Source: Bacteroidota bacterium
GTDB taxonomy: Bacteria; Bacteroidota; Bacteroidia; B-17B0; Aurantibacillaceae
Assembly: GCA_017303905.1 (NCBI GenBank)
Contig: JAFLBH010000003.1
Coordinates: 372,001 to 436,000 of the forward strand
DNA: 64,000 bases
Reading direction: 5' to 3'
The position numbers were made by a program, and so were the translations under genes. The first letter of the stretch is position 1. Each line of letters opens with the position of its first letter. Below, one piece after another: positions 31,468 through 41,800 of this stretch. A model generated the notes under the pieces. It had not been told where the DNA came from, ran no database searches, and saw only the letters and a program-made list of their open reading frames with translations.

Positions 31468-31899
31468 ATGAAGAAGTTATCTATCACCATATTAACCTTA
31501 CTTTTCGCTTTAACTCTAAGCAACAAAGCAAAGGCTCAGTGCGATTCTATCGCGAATTTCTGTGCTAAGCATATTATTTCTACGTTTATTTCAGACGGGC
31601 AGCAATACCGTGCTTTATTATTAAACTCAGAAGAAACAGCGGAGTTCCATACAACATTTTTTGGCGAAACAATTTATCGCATCGCTGCGTGCAGTGGTTC
31701 TAATGATGGGAATTTGATTTTCAACATCTACGATCAAGATCGTCATTTGTTATTCTCAAACCGTAATTACAAAAATGCGCCATATTGGGATTTTAAAGTT
31801 AAAAACACTTTAGAATGTACCATTGAAGCGCAAATTGATGTTACCCGCAACCAAGGTTCGGGATGTGCCGTGATTTTAATCGGATTTAAACAAAAATAA
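31468..31899 (+). CDS. Hypothetical secreted protein (143 aa)
   Basis: Signal peptide (TILTLLFALTLSNKAKAQ) followed by a small Cys-containing beta domain: CDSIANFCAKHIISTFISDGQQYRAL, FFGETIYRIAACSGSNDGNLIFNIYDQDRHLLF and CTIEAQIDVTRNQGSGCAVILIGFKQK. The pattern of periplasmic pre-peptidase-like beta sandwiches is suggestive but not decisive. It lies 14 nt after the lipoprotein gene and is followed by a clear terminator, so the two form an operon. Confidence 0.7.
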   Translation: MKKLSITILTLLFALTLSNKAKAQCDSIANFCAKHIISTFISDGQQYRALLLNSEETAEFHTTFFGETIYRIAACSGSNDGNLIFNIYDQDRHLLFSNRNYKNAPYWDFKVKNTLECTIEAQIDVTRNQGSGCAVILIGFKQK

Positions 31900-31920
31900 A
31901 ATTCAAGCATTTAGCTGAAA

Positions 31921-31957
31921 AAAAAGGATAAAGAACAAAGACTTTATCCTTTTTTTC
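31921..31957 (+). terminator. Rho-independent terminator after the 143-aa protein gene
   Basis: AAAAAGGATAAAG (31921-31933) pairs with CTTTATCCTTTTT (31942-31954) and ends in a T run. Confidence 0.88.
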
Positions 31958-31965
31958 TTTAAAGT

Positions 31966-32445
31966 ATGAGCCAATTTATTAAAATATTACTTTTTGTTTT
32001 TTTGAGTTCTGCATTACTTTCTCAAAACTGTAATGATTTATTGGTTCCTGATAGTATCTACAAACCTAACGAACAAAAAAAAGTTCCGGGAAAAGTGATG
32101 ACAACAAACCTCAAAAACGGAGGTAAAGTTCAATTGATTTCTATTGGAGGAAAATACATTCTTAAAATTACTCCTAACGAAAAATTAGGCTTCGTGGAAT
32201 CAGGTCCACTAGAAATAAAATCTGGTAGTAAAAGTTTCTTTGTAAAAAATGCAACACTTTATGATATAAAAGAACAGAATGCGTATTTCATAGTTGATGT
32301 AATGATAAATTACATTGGCACTTTAAAAGACGATGGTATTACTTCAATACTTTTCAACACTAAGTTTGAATCAAAAATGCAAAAAGAAGATGTGAGCAAC
32401 ATTAAAAAAATGTCGCGCTGCTTCTACGAACTACATAAAAAATAA
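31966..32445 (+). CDS. Hypothetical secreted protein (159 aa)
   Basis: Signal peptide (ILLFVFLSSALLSQ), then a small domain with CNDLLVPDSIYKPNEQKKVPGKVM, VQLISIGGKYILKITPNEKLGF and LEIKSGSKSFFVKNATLYDI; strands alternate with charged turns. No family recognised. It sits between a terminator and the ABC transporter gene, with 18 nt to the latter, so it may be the first gene of that transcript. Confidence 0.68.
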   Translation: MSQFIKILLFVFLSSALLSQNCNDLLVPDSIYKPNEQKKVPGKVMTTNLKNGGKVQLISIGGKYILKITPNEKLGFVESGPLEIKSGSKSFFVKNATLYDIKEQNAYFIVDVMINYIGTLKDDGITSILFNTKFESKMQKEDVSNIKKMSRCFYELHKK

Positions 32446-32463
32446 TTGTACAAAAAATAACCT

Positions 32464-35400
32464 ATGAGCGAACGAATATTACGAGCCTTAATGCAAATGT
32501 TTGCCATCATCGCAAAAGTTGATGGCGTTAACAATACCGGAAGGGCCATTGTGCAGTCTTTCTTGAAACAACAATTAAGTCAGGAACAAGTTGAAACTTA
32601 CTTGCGCATTTTTGATGAGTATTTAGAAGCACATCATCAGGTAAGTAAAAAGAAAGATGGTTCAGCAAAACGTACATCGCTTAACTCTGTAAAAGTTTTG
32701 AAAATCTGTACTCAGATTAATCAGGAACTTGAACAGCCTCAAAAAGTCATCGTATTAATTCGTTTATTGGAGTTTATCTATTCATCAAACGAAATTTCAG
32801 AACAAGAATATGAATTTGTAATCACCGTAGCGGATACATTTAATATTCCTACAGAAGAATTTACACAACTCAAACATTTCGTTGAAGATAAAATTGAAGT
32901 AATTCCTAATTCAGAGGATGTTTTGATTATCAACAATAAACCTGGCGGATACAATAATGCCTCTAAACACATTCTCTGCGAAACTTTAAGTGATGATGTA
33001 CGTGTATTGCAAATTAATAGCGTTGGTATGTATGCACTTCGCATTTACGGCAACATCGAATTACAGTTAAACGGACAAGGTATTTCAAAAGAGCGCGTTC
33101 ATATTCTAACGCCGGGGTCTTCTTTAAGAAGTTCTAAAGTAAAACCTATTTACTATAGTGATATCATTGGCCGCTTCTTAGCTGATAGCAGTAAAGCGAA
33201 AATTTCATTTGAGGCAAAGAACATTGAATATAAGTTTAAAGGCGGAAAATTAGGTTTACGCGGTATTAACATGAGCGAAGAAAGCGGAAAGCTTATTGGT
33301 ATCATGGGCGGTTCCGGTGCAGGTAAATCTACTTTATTAAACGTGTTGAACGGAATGGAAGTGCCTAGCGCTGGTGGTGTTTTTATTAATGGTAAAAATG
33401 TACACACCGATAAAGCTGCAGTGGATGGTGTAATTGGTCACGTAACGCAGGATGACTTATTAATTGAAGAGCTGACTGTATTTCAAAACTTATTCTACAA
33501 TGCTAAACTTTGCTTCGGTAATTTAACCGACGAACAAATAACCGAAAAATGCCGCGCTTTATTAGCGGATTTGGGCTTATCTGAAACACGCGATTTAAAA
33601 GTTGGGTCGCCTTTAGAAAAAACCATCTCCGGTGGACAACGTAAACGTTTGAATATTGCATTAGAATTAATTCGTGAACCTTCCGTATTATATGTAGATG
33701 AGCCCACTTCAGGTTTATCTTCACGCGATTCGGAAAACATCATGGACCTTTTAAAAGAATTAGCATTAAAAGGGAAATTAATTTTCGTTGTAATTCACCA
33801 ACCTTCATCCGACATCTTTAAAATGTTTGATAAGTTGATGATATTAGATGTAGGCGGTTATCCTATTTATTATGGAAATCCTGTTGATGCCGTGTCGTAT
33901 TTCAAACGTTTAGTTAACCATGTGAATGCAGATGAAAGCGAGTGCTGGAACTGTGGTAACGTAAACCCTGAACAGATTTTCAACATTATTGAGAGTAAGG
34001 TACTAGACGAATACGGAAACTTAACACATAACCGCAAAACAAGCCCGAGTGAGTGGAATGTACATTACAAAGAATTAATTGAAAAACACATTTCGCAAAA
34101 CGACCATCAAGGTGAAATTCCGGAAGCTATTTTTAAAATTCCAAATAAAATAAAACAGTTTCTTGTTTTCATTAAGCGTGATGTATTAAGTAAATTAACA
34201 AATACACAATACTTAATGATTAACTTTTTGGAAGCTCCTTTATTAGCTTTCATTTTGGCGTATTTGGTTCGTTACTTTAATACTGACGTAGATACAACAC
34301 GTGGTTACATTTATCGTGAAAATGAAAACATGCCGGCTTATATGTTTATGGCGGTTGTTGTAGCTTTATTTATAGGATTAACAGTGAGTGCGGAAGAAAT
34401 TATACGCGACCGTAAAATCCGTAAACGTGAATCATTCCTCAACTTAAGTAAATCAAGTTACTTATGGAGTAAAATCATCATCATGTTTGTTTTATCTGCC
34501 ATTCAAACATTAACCTTTGTATTGGTAGGTAATTTTGTGTTGGGTGTACAAGGCATGTATTTAGATTATTGGATGGTTTTATTTACAACTTCATGTTTTG
34601 CAAACATGCTTGGATTAAATATTTCATCCGCATTTAACAGTGCAGTTACGATTTACATCTTAATTCCATTCTTAATCATTCCGCAATTATTATTAGCCGG
34701 TGTGGTTGTTAAGTTTGATAAATTAAATCCCACTTTAGCAGAGCAAGGTGGTGTACCGGTTGCGGGCGAAGTTATGGCCAGCCGATGGGCTTTTGAAGCA
34801 TTAGCAGTCAATCAATTTAAAGAAAACAAATACGAAAGATATTTCTATCGCTATGATAAATCCATGAGTGTGGCTCAGTATAAAAAAATATACTGGAAAC
34901 AAAAAATGGAAGCCAAGCTTACAAAAATTGCCAACGAATTAAGCGCCGGAAAAAGTTTATCGGAACTTAAGTCGCATATTGACCTTATTCGAAATGAAAT
35001 CGACAAAGAAACCAAATCGAATAAAAAAGTGAAATGTAGTGTAAAGGCTGAAGATATTACTACCACTACATATAATAAAGGTACTGAGGCTGCTTTAAGA
35101 GCGTATTTAGAAAAAGTTAACGACTATTATAACAAAGTAGAGATTAAAGCCAGAAGAGATGCTGATTCAATTACAGCTTCATTAATTAAAACGCCTGCTG
35201 ATAAAGAAAAATTTTTAGCTGTTCAAGACGAATACGAAAACGAAAGCTTGAACCAGTTGCTAAAAAATTCAAACCATATGGGTGAACGTTGCTTGGAGAA
35301 AGATGGCCGATTGATTCAACAAATTGATCCAGTGTTTCAAGATCCTACTGAATCAAAATTTGGTCGTGCGCATTTCTTTGCTCCAAGAAAAAATTTCTTA

Positions 35401-35541
35401 GGAACGCTTTATCCGACATACTGGTTTAATATTTTTGTTATCTGGATTATGAGCATCACATTAATGATCACTCTTTATTTTGATGTATTCAAAAGAGTAC
35501 TGGATATTTTTGGAAACATTAAACTATCCAGAAAAAAATAA
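32464..35541 (+). CDS. ABCG-type ABC transporter with N-terminal TerB-like domain (1025 aa)
   Basis: ATPase and permease are fused in one chain. Residues 1-150 are helical and TerB-like (LMQMFAIIAKVDGVNNTGRAIV, EFIYSSNEISEQEYEFVITV); about 150-245 are a beta-rich module (VLQINSVGMYALRIYGNIEL) that could be FHA-like or a lipid/ligand sensor. The ABC domain has Walker A GGSGAGKST (281-289), signature ISGGQRKR (about 387), Walker B VLYVDEPTSGL and VIHQPSS, the ABCG (White) pattern. Transmembrane helices run from about 580 to 770. A charged, coiled-coil-like segment of about 190 residues (about 780-975) precedes the last helix. ABCG-type half transporters act as dimers; substrate unknown. Confidence 0.85.
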   Translation: MSERILRALMQMFAIIAKVDGVNNTGRAIVQSFLKQQLSQEQVETYLRIFDEYLEAHHQVSKKKDGSAKRTSLNSVKVLKICTQINQELEQPQKVIVLIRLLEFIYSSNEISEQEYEFVITVADTFNIPTEEFTQLKHFVEDKIEVIPNSEDVLIINNKPGGYNNASKHILCETLSDDVRVLQINSVGMYALRIYGNIELQLNGQGISKERVHILTPGSSLRSSKVKPIYYSDIIGRFLADSSKAKISFEAKNIEYKFKGGKLGLRGINMSEESGKLIGIMGGSGAGKSTLLNVLNGMEVPSAGGVFINGKNVHTDKAAVDGVIGHVTQDDLLIEELTVFQNLFYNAKLCFGNLTDEQITEKCRALLADLGLSETRDLKVGSPLEKTISGGQRKRLNIALELIREPSVLYVDEPTSGLSSRDSENIMDLLKELALKGKLIFVVIHQPSSDIFKMFDKLMILDVGGYPIYYGNPVDAVSYFKRLVNHVNADESECWNCGNVNPEQIFNIIESKVLDEYGNLTHNRKTSPSEWNVHYKELIEKHISQNDHQGEIPEAIFKIPNKIKQFLVFIKRDVLSKLTNTQYLMINFLEAPLLAFILAYLVRYFNTDVDTTRGYIYRENENMPAYMFMAVVVALFIGLTVSAEEIIRDRKIRKRESFLNLSKSSYLWSKIIIMFVLSAIQTLTFVLVGNFVLGVQGMYLDYWMVLFTTSCFANMLGLNISSAFNSAVTIYILIPFLIIPQLLLAGVVVKFDKLNPTLAEQGGVPVAGEVMASRWAFEALAVNQFKENKYERYFYRYDKSMSVAQYKKIYWKQKMEAKLTKIANELSAGKSLSELKSHIDLIRNEIDKETKSNKKVKCSVKAEDITTTTYNKGTEAALRAYLEKVNDYYNKVEIKARRDADSITASLIKTPADKEKFLAVQDEYENESLNQLLKNSNHMGERCLEKDGRLIQQIDPVFQDPTESKFGRAHFFAPRKNFLGTLYPTYWFNIFVIWIMSITLMITLYFDVFKRVLDIFGNIKLSRKK

Positions 35542-35560
35542 GTTACAACATCTATCACCA

Positions 35561-35588
35561 AAACCCGATTTAACAATCGGGTTTTTTT
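35561..35588 (+). terminator. Rho-independent terminator after the ABC transporter
   Basis: AAACCCGATT (35561-35570) pairs with AATCGGGTTT (35575-35584), followed by a T run. Confidence 0.9.
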
Positions 35589-35883
35589 ATTACAAGTTGT
35601 TGAAAACAGTAATTTAAAATATTGATATTCAAATATTTAAATACATATGCTAAAAAAACACAAAAGCCATGAAACTTTATAACTTTTAGTGAGTAAAAGT
35701 AAAATGGTAAACCCAAAATTCTGGCCGCATGATAATAAATTACCCTGCAACTATCTATTTTCATGATGCAACAGACATTGTTCGTCTAAATCTTTTGTGT
35801 CCCATTATTAATTTCTCTAAATCTGTAATTGTAGAATTACATCAACCTATTTAAACTAGTAATAAACCTATAATTCTCTCCGC
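35589..35883. other. Gene-free leader region before the giant adhesin gene
   Basis: AT-rich sequence of 295 bases between the ABC terminator and the giant gene. It should contain that gene's promoter, but I see no clean TTG/TAnnTTTG pair (closest is ATCTTTTG at 35790-35797). No repeat or RNA gene is recognised; a minus-strand frame here is not convincing. Confidence 0.4.
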
Positions 35884-38800
35884 ATGAAAAAAAATTACTA
35901 TTACTTCATCCTTCTGTTAAGTTTTTTGATCCCTCTAAGTGCAAGTGCTACGCATATTGTTGGTGGATCCTTAACATATACTTTTAATGGCGGTTCCAAT
36001 TATACCGTAATGTTGAAGTTGTATCGCGATTGCTCCGGTGCTGCATTCCCTAATAACGTTACAATTGATGTAATGATGGCTAACGGTCAGGCATTTACCC
36101 CCAGCCGTAATTTTACAATGCCCGGCGGAAGCATCACTAATATCACTCCACTGCTTCCTCCTTGCGCTACATCGCCAACCCCAATGCCTTGTGTGGAAGA
36201 ACGTATTTATACAACTACGGTTAACTTAGCAGCGCATCCGGGTGGCATGCATTTAGAATACGGTTTATGCTGTCGTAACAATAGTATTTCAAATATTCTA
36301 AATCCCGGTGGAGAAGGCGAAACATTCTATGCCTTCATACCGTGTTATAACAAAGCGTGGTCGGAAGATTTTACATTGGCTAATGGAACAATAGTAGATG
36401 CAGGAACAACTGCATGGACACGTACACTTGGTACTACACCACCCACATCCGCACAAGTTAATAACGGTATGTTTGAAGTTGTAGGATCTAATAACGGATC
36501 TGTCGAATGGATTTCACAATCCATAAATATTTCTGCATTTACCAACGGTGTAAACCTTAGTGCAAATCTTGAAAGAGCCGGAAACAACTTTGGTAACAAC
36601 GACTCATTGCGTTTATTTTATTCATTAAATGGTGGACCAAAAGTTGCATGGCCCGTTAACGGTACTAACGTGGGCGCGTGGGCATCTCCAAGATTTGCTA
36701 CCGCAACTGCCTTAGTAGGTAATACCATTCAGATTTATATTCGCTCGAAATTTAACGCGAACAATAACTCAACCGGTAAAACTTTCCGTGTTGATATGGT
36801 AAATGTTTACGACAACACTTTCATCAATAATAGCAGCCCGTACTTTAATGCTTTACCACCGCTATTATTGTGTGCAACAAACCCTTTTAACTTAAATATG
36901 TCGGCAACTGATGCGGATGGTGATGTTTTAGTTTACTCTATGTACACACCATACGATGATAATCCTGTACCAACTTATCCAAACAATTTATTTACTCCAA
37001 ATACAGTTACATGGACTGCAGGTTTCTCTGCTATAAGTCCGTTTAATAATGGAGGTCCTAACGTTACGTTAAATCCTACAACAGGTTTTATGACTGGTGT
37101 TGCGAATACATTAGGACAATATGTATTCGGTGTTAAAGTACAAGAATTCCGTGGAGGTGTTTTATTAAGTGAAGTAGTGCGCGATTACCAAGTAAATACA
37201 GTAACGTGTCCGCCATTTGTTCCTGCTGCGCCAATAGCCAGCGCCAACTCTCCTATTTGTGCAGGACAAACGTTAAGTTTATCAGCCACTTTTACTGCAG
37301 GTGCTACTTATAACTGGACAGGACCTAATGGATTTACATCTACCCTATTAAATCCAACTATTGTTGGAGCATCTACACTTGCCGCAGGGGTGTACTCCGT
37401 TACTGCAACGGTGGCGGGCTGTACAAGTCCTCCCGGCACAGTGGCTGTCGTTGTGAATCCTATACCAACTACACCTACTGCGACAGCTAACTCTCCTATT
37501 TGTGCGGGACAAACTTTAAGCTTATTTTCAAGTACAGTTACAGGTGCAACCTATAATTGGACAGGTCCGAATGCCTTTACTTCAGCTTTACAAAATCCTA
37601 CAATTGCCGGTGCAACAACTTTAGCAGCGGGTGTGTATTCGGTCACTTCCACTGTTTCAGGTTGTACCAGCGGTGCAGGAACTGTTAACGTCGTCGTCAA
37701 TCCATTACCTGCCTCACCAACTGCCGGTGCGAACTCACCGTTATGTGCCGGAAACACACTTAGTTTAACAGCCAGTACAATCGCAGGGGCAACCTACGTC
37801 TGGGCGGGGCCGAATTCCTTTACGTCCGCCGTACAAAATCCAACGATACCGGGTGCGACCACATTAGCCGCAGGGGTGTACTCCGTTAGTGCTATTGTTG
37901 CAGGTTGTCCTGGGCCTATTGGAACTGTGAGCGTAACTATTAACCCTGCCCCTGCAGCGCCTACCGCAGGAAGTAACTCACCGTTATGTGCTGGAAGTAA
38001 CATTAACCTTACATCCTCTGCTATTGCAGGCGCTACATATAACTGGACAGGGCCAAACGCATTTACTTCTACTTTACAAAACCCGACAATAGTTGGTGCT
38101 TCCACATTAGCAGCCGGTGTTTATTCGGTTCGTGCTACTGTTGCAGGTTGTCAAGGTCCTGCAGGTACCACCACGGTAGTTGTTAACCCAACGCCTGCTG
38201 CTCCAACGGCCGGAGGCACTGCTACTTTATGCGCAGGTGGTACAATTAACTTAACCGCTTCTGCCATTGCAGGCGCTACCTACAACTGGACAGGACCTAA
38301 CTCATTTACGTCAAACGTTCAGAATCCAACCATTCCTGGCGCATCTACATTGGCAACCGGCATGTATTCAGTAACTGCAACAGTTGCAGGCTGTACCGGT
38401 CCTGCAGGAACATTCAGCGTTACTGTATTTGGAATACCGGGAGCTCCAACTTTAGGAAGTAATTCTCCTTTATGTACAGGAAACACTTTGAGCTTAACTG
38501 CAAGCACAATCGTTGGTGCAAGTTATAGTTGGACAGGTCCAAACTCATTCTCATCAACATTACAAAACCCTACCATTGCGGCAGCAACAACAGCTGCTTC
38601 GGGTACATATAGTGTATCAGTTAACGTTTCAGGTTGCGGAAGTGCAGTTTCTACTATTGCTATTGTTGTGAACCCTACTCCTGCCGCTCCTACCGCAGGA
38701 AGCAACTCACCATTATGTGCAGGACAAACAATCAACTTAACAGCAAGCAACATTGCAAGTGCAACCTATAGTTGGACAGGCCCTAACTCCTTCTCGTCTA

Positions 38801-41800
38801 CTTTACAAAATCCAAGTATCACCGGGGCAACTACACTTGCCGCAGGTGTATACACCGTTAGAGCAACTGTTGCAGGATGTACAAGTTCAAACGGAACAGT
38901 AAACGTTGTAGTAAATCCAATTCCTGCTTCACCTACTCCGGGAAGCAATTCTCCATTATGCGTTGGTCAAACATTAAGTTTAACAGCCAGCACAATAGCG
39001 GGTGCAACTTATAACTGGAGTGGGCCATCAGGCTTCAACTCTGCTTTACAAAACCCAACAATTGTAAATGCAGTGGTTGGAAACAGCGGAACATATTCTG
39101 TCACTTCAACTGTTGCAGGTTGTACCAGCACTGCTAACGTAATTACGGTTACGGTTAATCCATTACCAGCGGCGCCAAATGCCTCTGCTAACTCACCTTT
39201 ATGTGCATTATCAACCTTAAGTTTAAGTGCCAGCACAATTGCAGGCGCTACTTACAGTTGGACAGGACCTAACTCATTCACATCAACCACTCAAAATCCA
39301 ACCATACCTTCTGTTACAACAACCGCGAGCGGTATTTATTCCGTAACAGCTAACGTACTAGGTTGTGCAGGTCCTGCCGGAACTGTTGCTGTAACTGTTA
39401 ATCCAACACCTGCCGCTCCAACTGCCGGAGGTACTTCAACACTTTGTGCCGGAAGTAACATCAACTTAACTGCAAGCAATATTGCCGGTGCTACTTATAA
39501 CTGGAATGGACCAAACGGATTTACATCTACTTTACAAAATCCAACTATCACAGGTGCATCAACTCTTGCAACCGGTGTTTATTCGGTAACTGCAACTGTT
39601 GGCGGTTGTACAGGACCTGCAGGCACATTTAGTGTTACTGTATTTGGAATCCCTAGTCCTCCAACATTAGCAAGTAACTCTCCAATATGTGCCGGACAAA
39701 CTTTAAATTTAACAGCCACAACAATTGCAGGTGCAAGTTATAACTGGACAGGACCTAACTCTTTCTCTTCAACCTTACAAAACCCAACCATCAGTGGTGT
39801 AACATTAGCTGCTGCGGGTACCTATAGTGTATTGGTAAATGTATCGGGTTGCGGAAGCGCTGTGTCAACAATTACCGTATCAGTGAATCCTACACCTGCC
39901 GCTCCTACTGCCGGAAGTAACTCACCGCTATGCGCAGGTAGTACCATTAACTTAACAGCAAGTACTATTGCCGGTGCAACTTATAATTGGAGTGGACCAA
40001 ACTCATTTACATCAACTACTCAAAATCCTAGTATTCCTGGTGCAAGTACCTTATCTACCGGTGTTTATTCAGTGAATGTAAACGTGGCAGGCTGTACCGG
40101 ACCAAATGGAACAGTTAACGTTGTAGTGAATCCAATTCCATCAGCTCCAACTGTTGGAAGTAACTCTCCGTTGTGTGTCGGACAAACAATAAGTTTAACA
40201 GCAAGTCCGATATCAGGTGCATCTTACAGCTGGAGCGGTCCGAATTCATTTACATCTACTTTGCAAAATCCAACAATTCCGGGAGCTACTACATTAGCAA
40301 CGGGTATTTATTCAGTAACAGCAACTGTTGCAGGATGTACAGGATCAGCAGGTACAGTAAGTGTTTCAGTAAACATTCCTCCTATTGCTCCTTCAGCTTC
40401 TGCTAACTCTCCAATTTGTGCAGGACAAACTTTAAGTTTAACTGCAAGTACAATTGCCGGTGCAACTTATAGCTGGACTGGTCCTGCATCATTTACTTCA
40501 ACTTCACAAAATCCAACCATACCAACAGCTACCACCAGCTCAGCCGGAACATATTCAGTAATCGCATTAGTTGGCGGTTGTGCAGGTCCTGCCGGTGTAG
40601 TAACAGTAACTATCAATCCTGCTCCGGCAGCTCCAACGGCCGGCGGCACTGCTACTTTGTGTGCAGGAAGTAACATTAACTTATCTGCAAGCACAATCGC
40701 AGGCGCAACTTATAATTGGACAGGTCCTGATGGATTTACATCTACAGTACAAAACCCAACTATTACAGCCGCTACTACTTCCGCAACCGGTGTTTATTCA
40801 GTTACAGCAACCGTTGCGGGTTGTCCCGGACCAGCTGGAACAGTAAGCGTAACTGTATATGGAATTCCTGGTCCTCCAACATTAGGAAGTAACTCTCCTG
40901 TGTGTGCCGGTCAAACATTAAGCTTAACTGCTAATAGTATTTTAGGTGCAACTTATATTTGGAGTGGTCCTAATTCGTTTACTGCCACAGTTCAAAACCC
41001 AACACTTGCAGCTGTTACAATACCTGCATCAGGAACTTATAGTGTTGCCATTTCAGTAATGGGTTGCGGAAGCGCTTTAGCAACTACAGCAGTAACAGTT
41101 AATCCATTACCTGCTGCGCCTGTAGCAAACAGTAATGCACCGCTTTGTACAGGCGCAACATTATCATTAACAGCTAGCAATATTCCGGGTGCTACATCAT
41201 ATAGCTGGACCGGACCTAACTCCTTTACATCAACAACGCAAAATCCTACATTACCAACAACCACAACTCTTTCAGCAGGTGTTTACTCAGTTTCTGCTGT
41301 AGCATTAGGTTGTGCAGGCCCTGCAGGAACAGTGAGCGTTGCCGTTAATGACGCACCAAATGTGATTGCAAGCAGCAACTCTACAGTTTGTATTGGTGCC
41401 ACATTAAATTTATCCGCATCAACTATTGCAGGTGCTACTTATACCTGGACAGGACCAAACTCATTCAGTGCAACCACGCAGAACCCAAGCATACCCGGCG
41501 CTACAACTTTAGCAATTGGTGTTTACTCGGTTCAAGCCAATGTTGGAGGATGTGTTGGACCAATCAGTACAACAAGTGTAATGGTAAGTCCTCCACCTGC
41601 TCCACCAACTGCCTCAAGTAGCTCGCCGTTATGTGCCGGTGATACTTTATTCTTAACTGCGAGTCCGGTTGCAGGTGCAACTTACACATGGAGTGGACCA
41701 AACAGCTTTACAGCTACTACTCAAAACCCGAATGTGCCTAACATTCCAATGGCAGGTGCAGGTGTTTATTCTGTAGCCGTAACCGTTGCAGGTTGTCAAG

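Noticed and set aside
35570-35764. 64-codon minus-strand frame in the gap before the giant adhesin
   Set aside because: Its end overlaps the ABC terminator, it has no promoter-like element and its composition is that of random AT-rich sequence.
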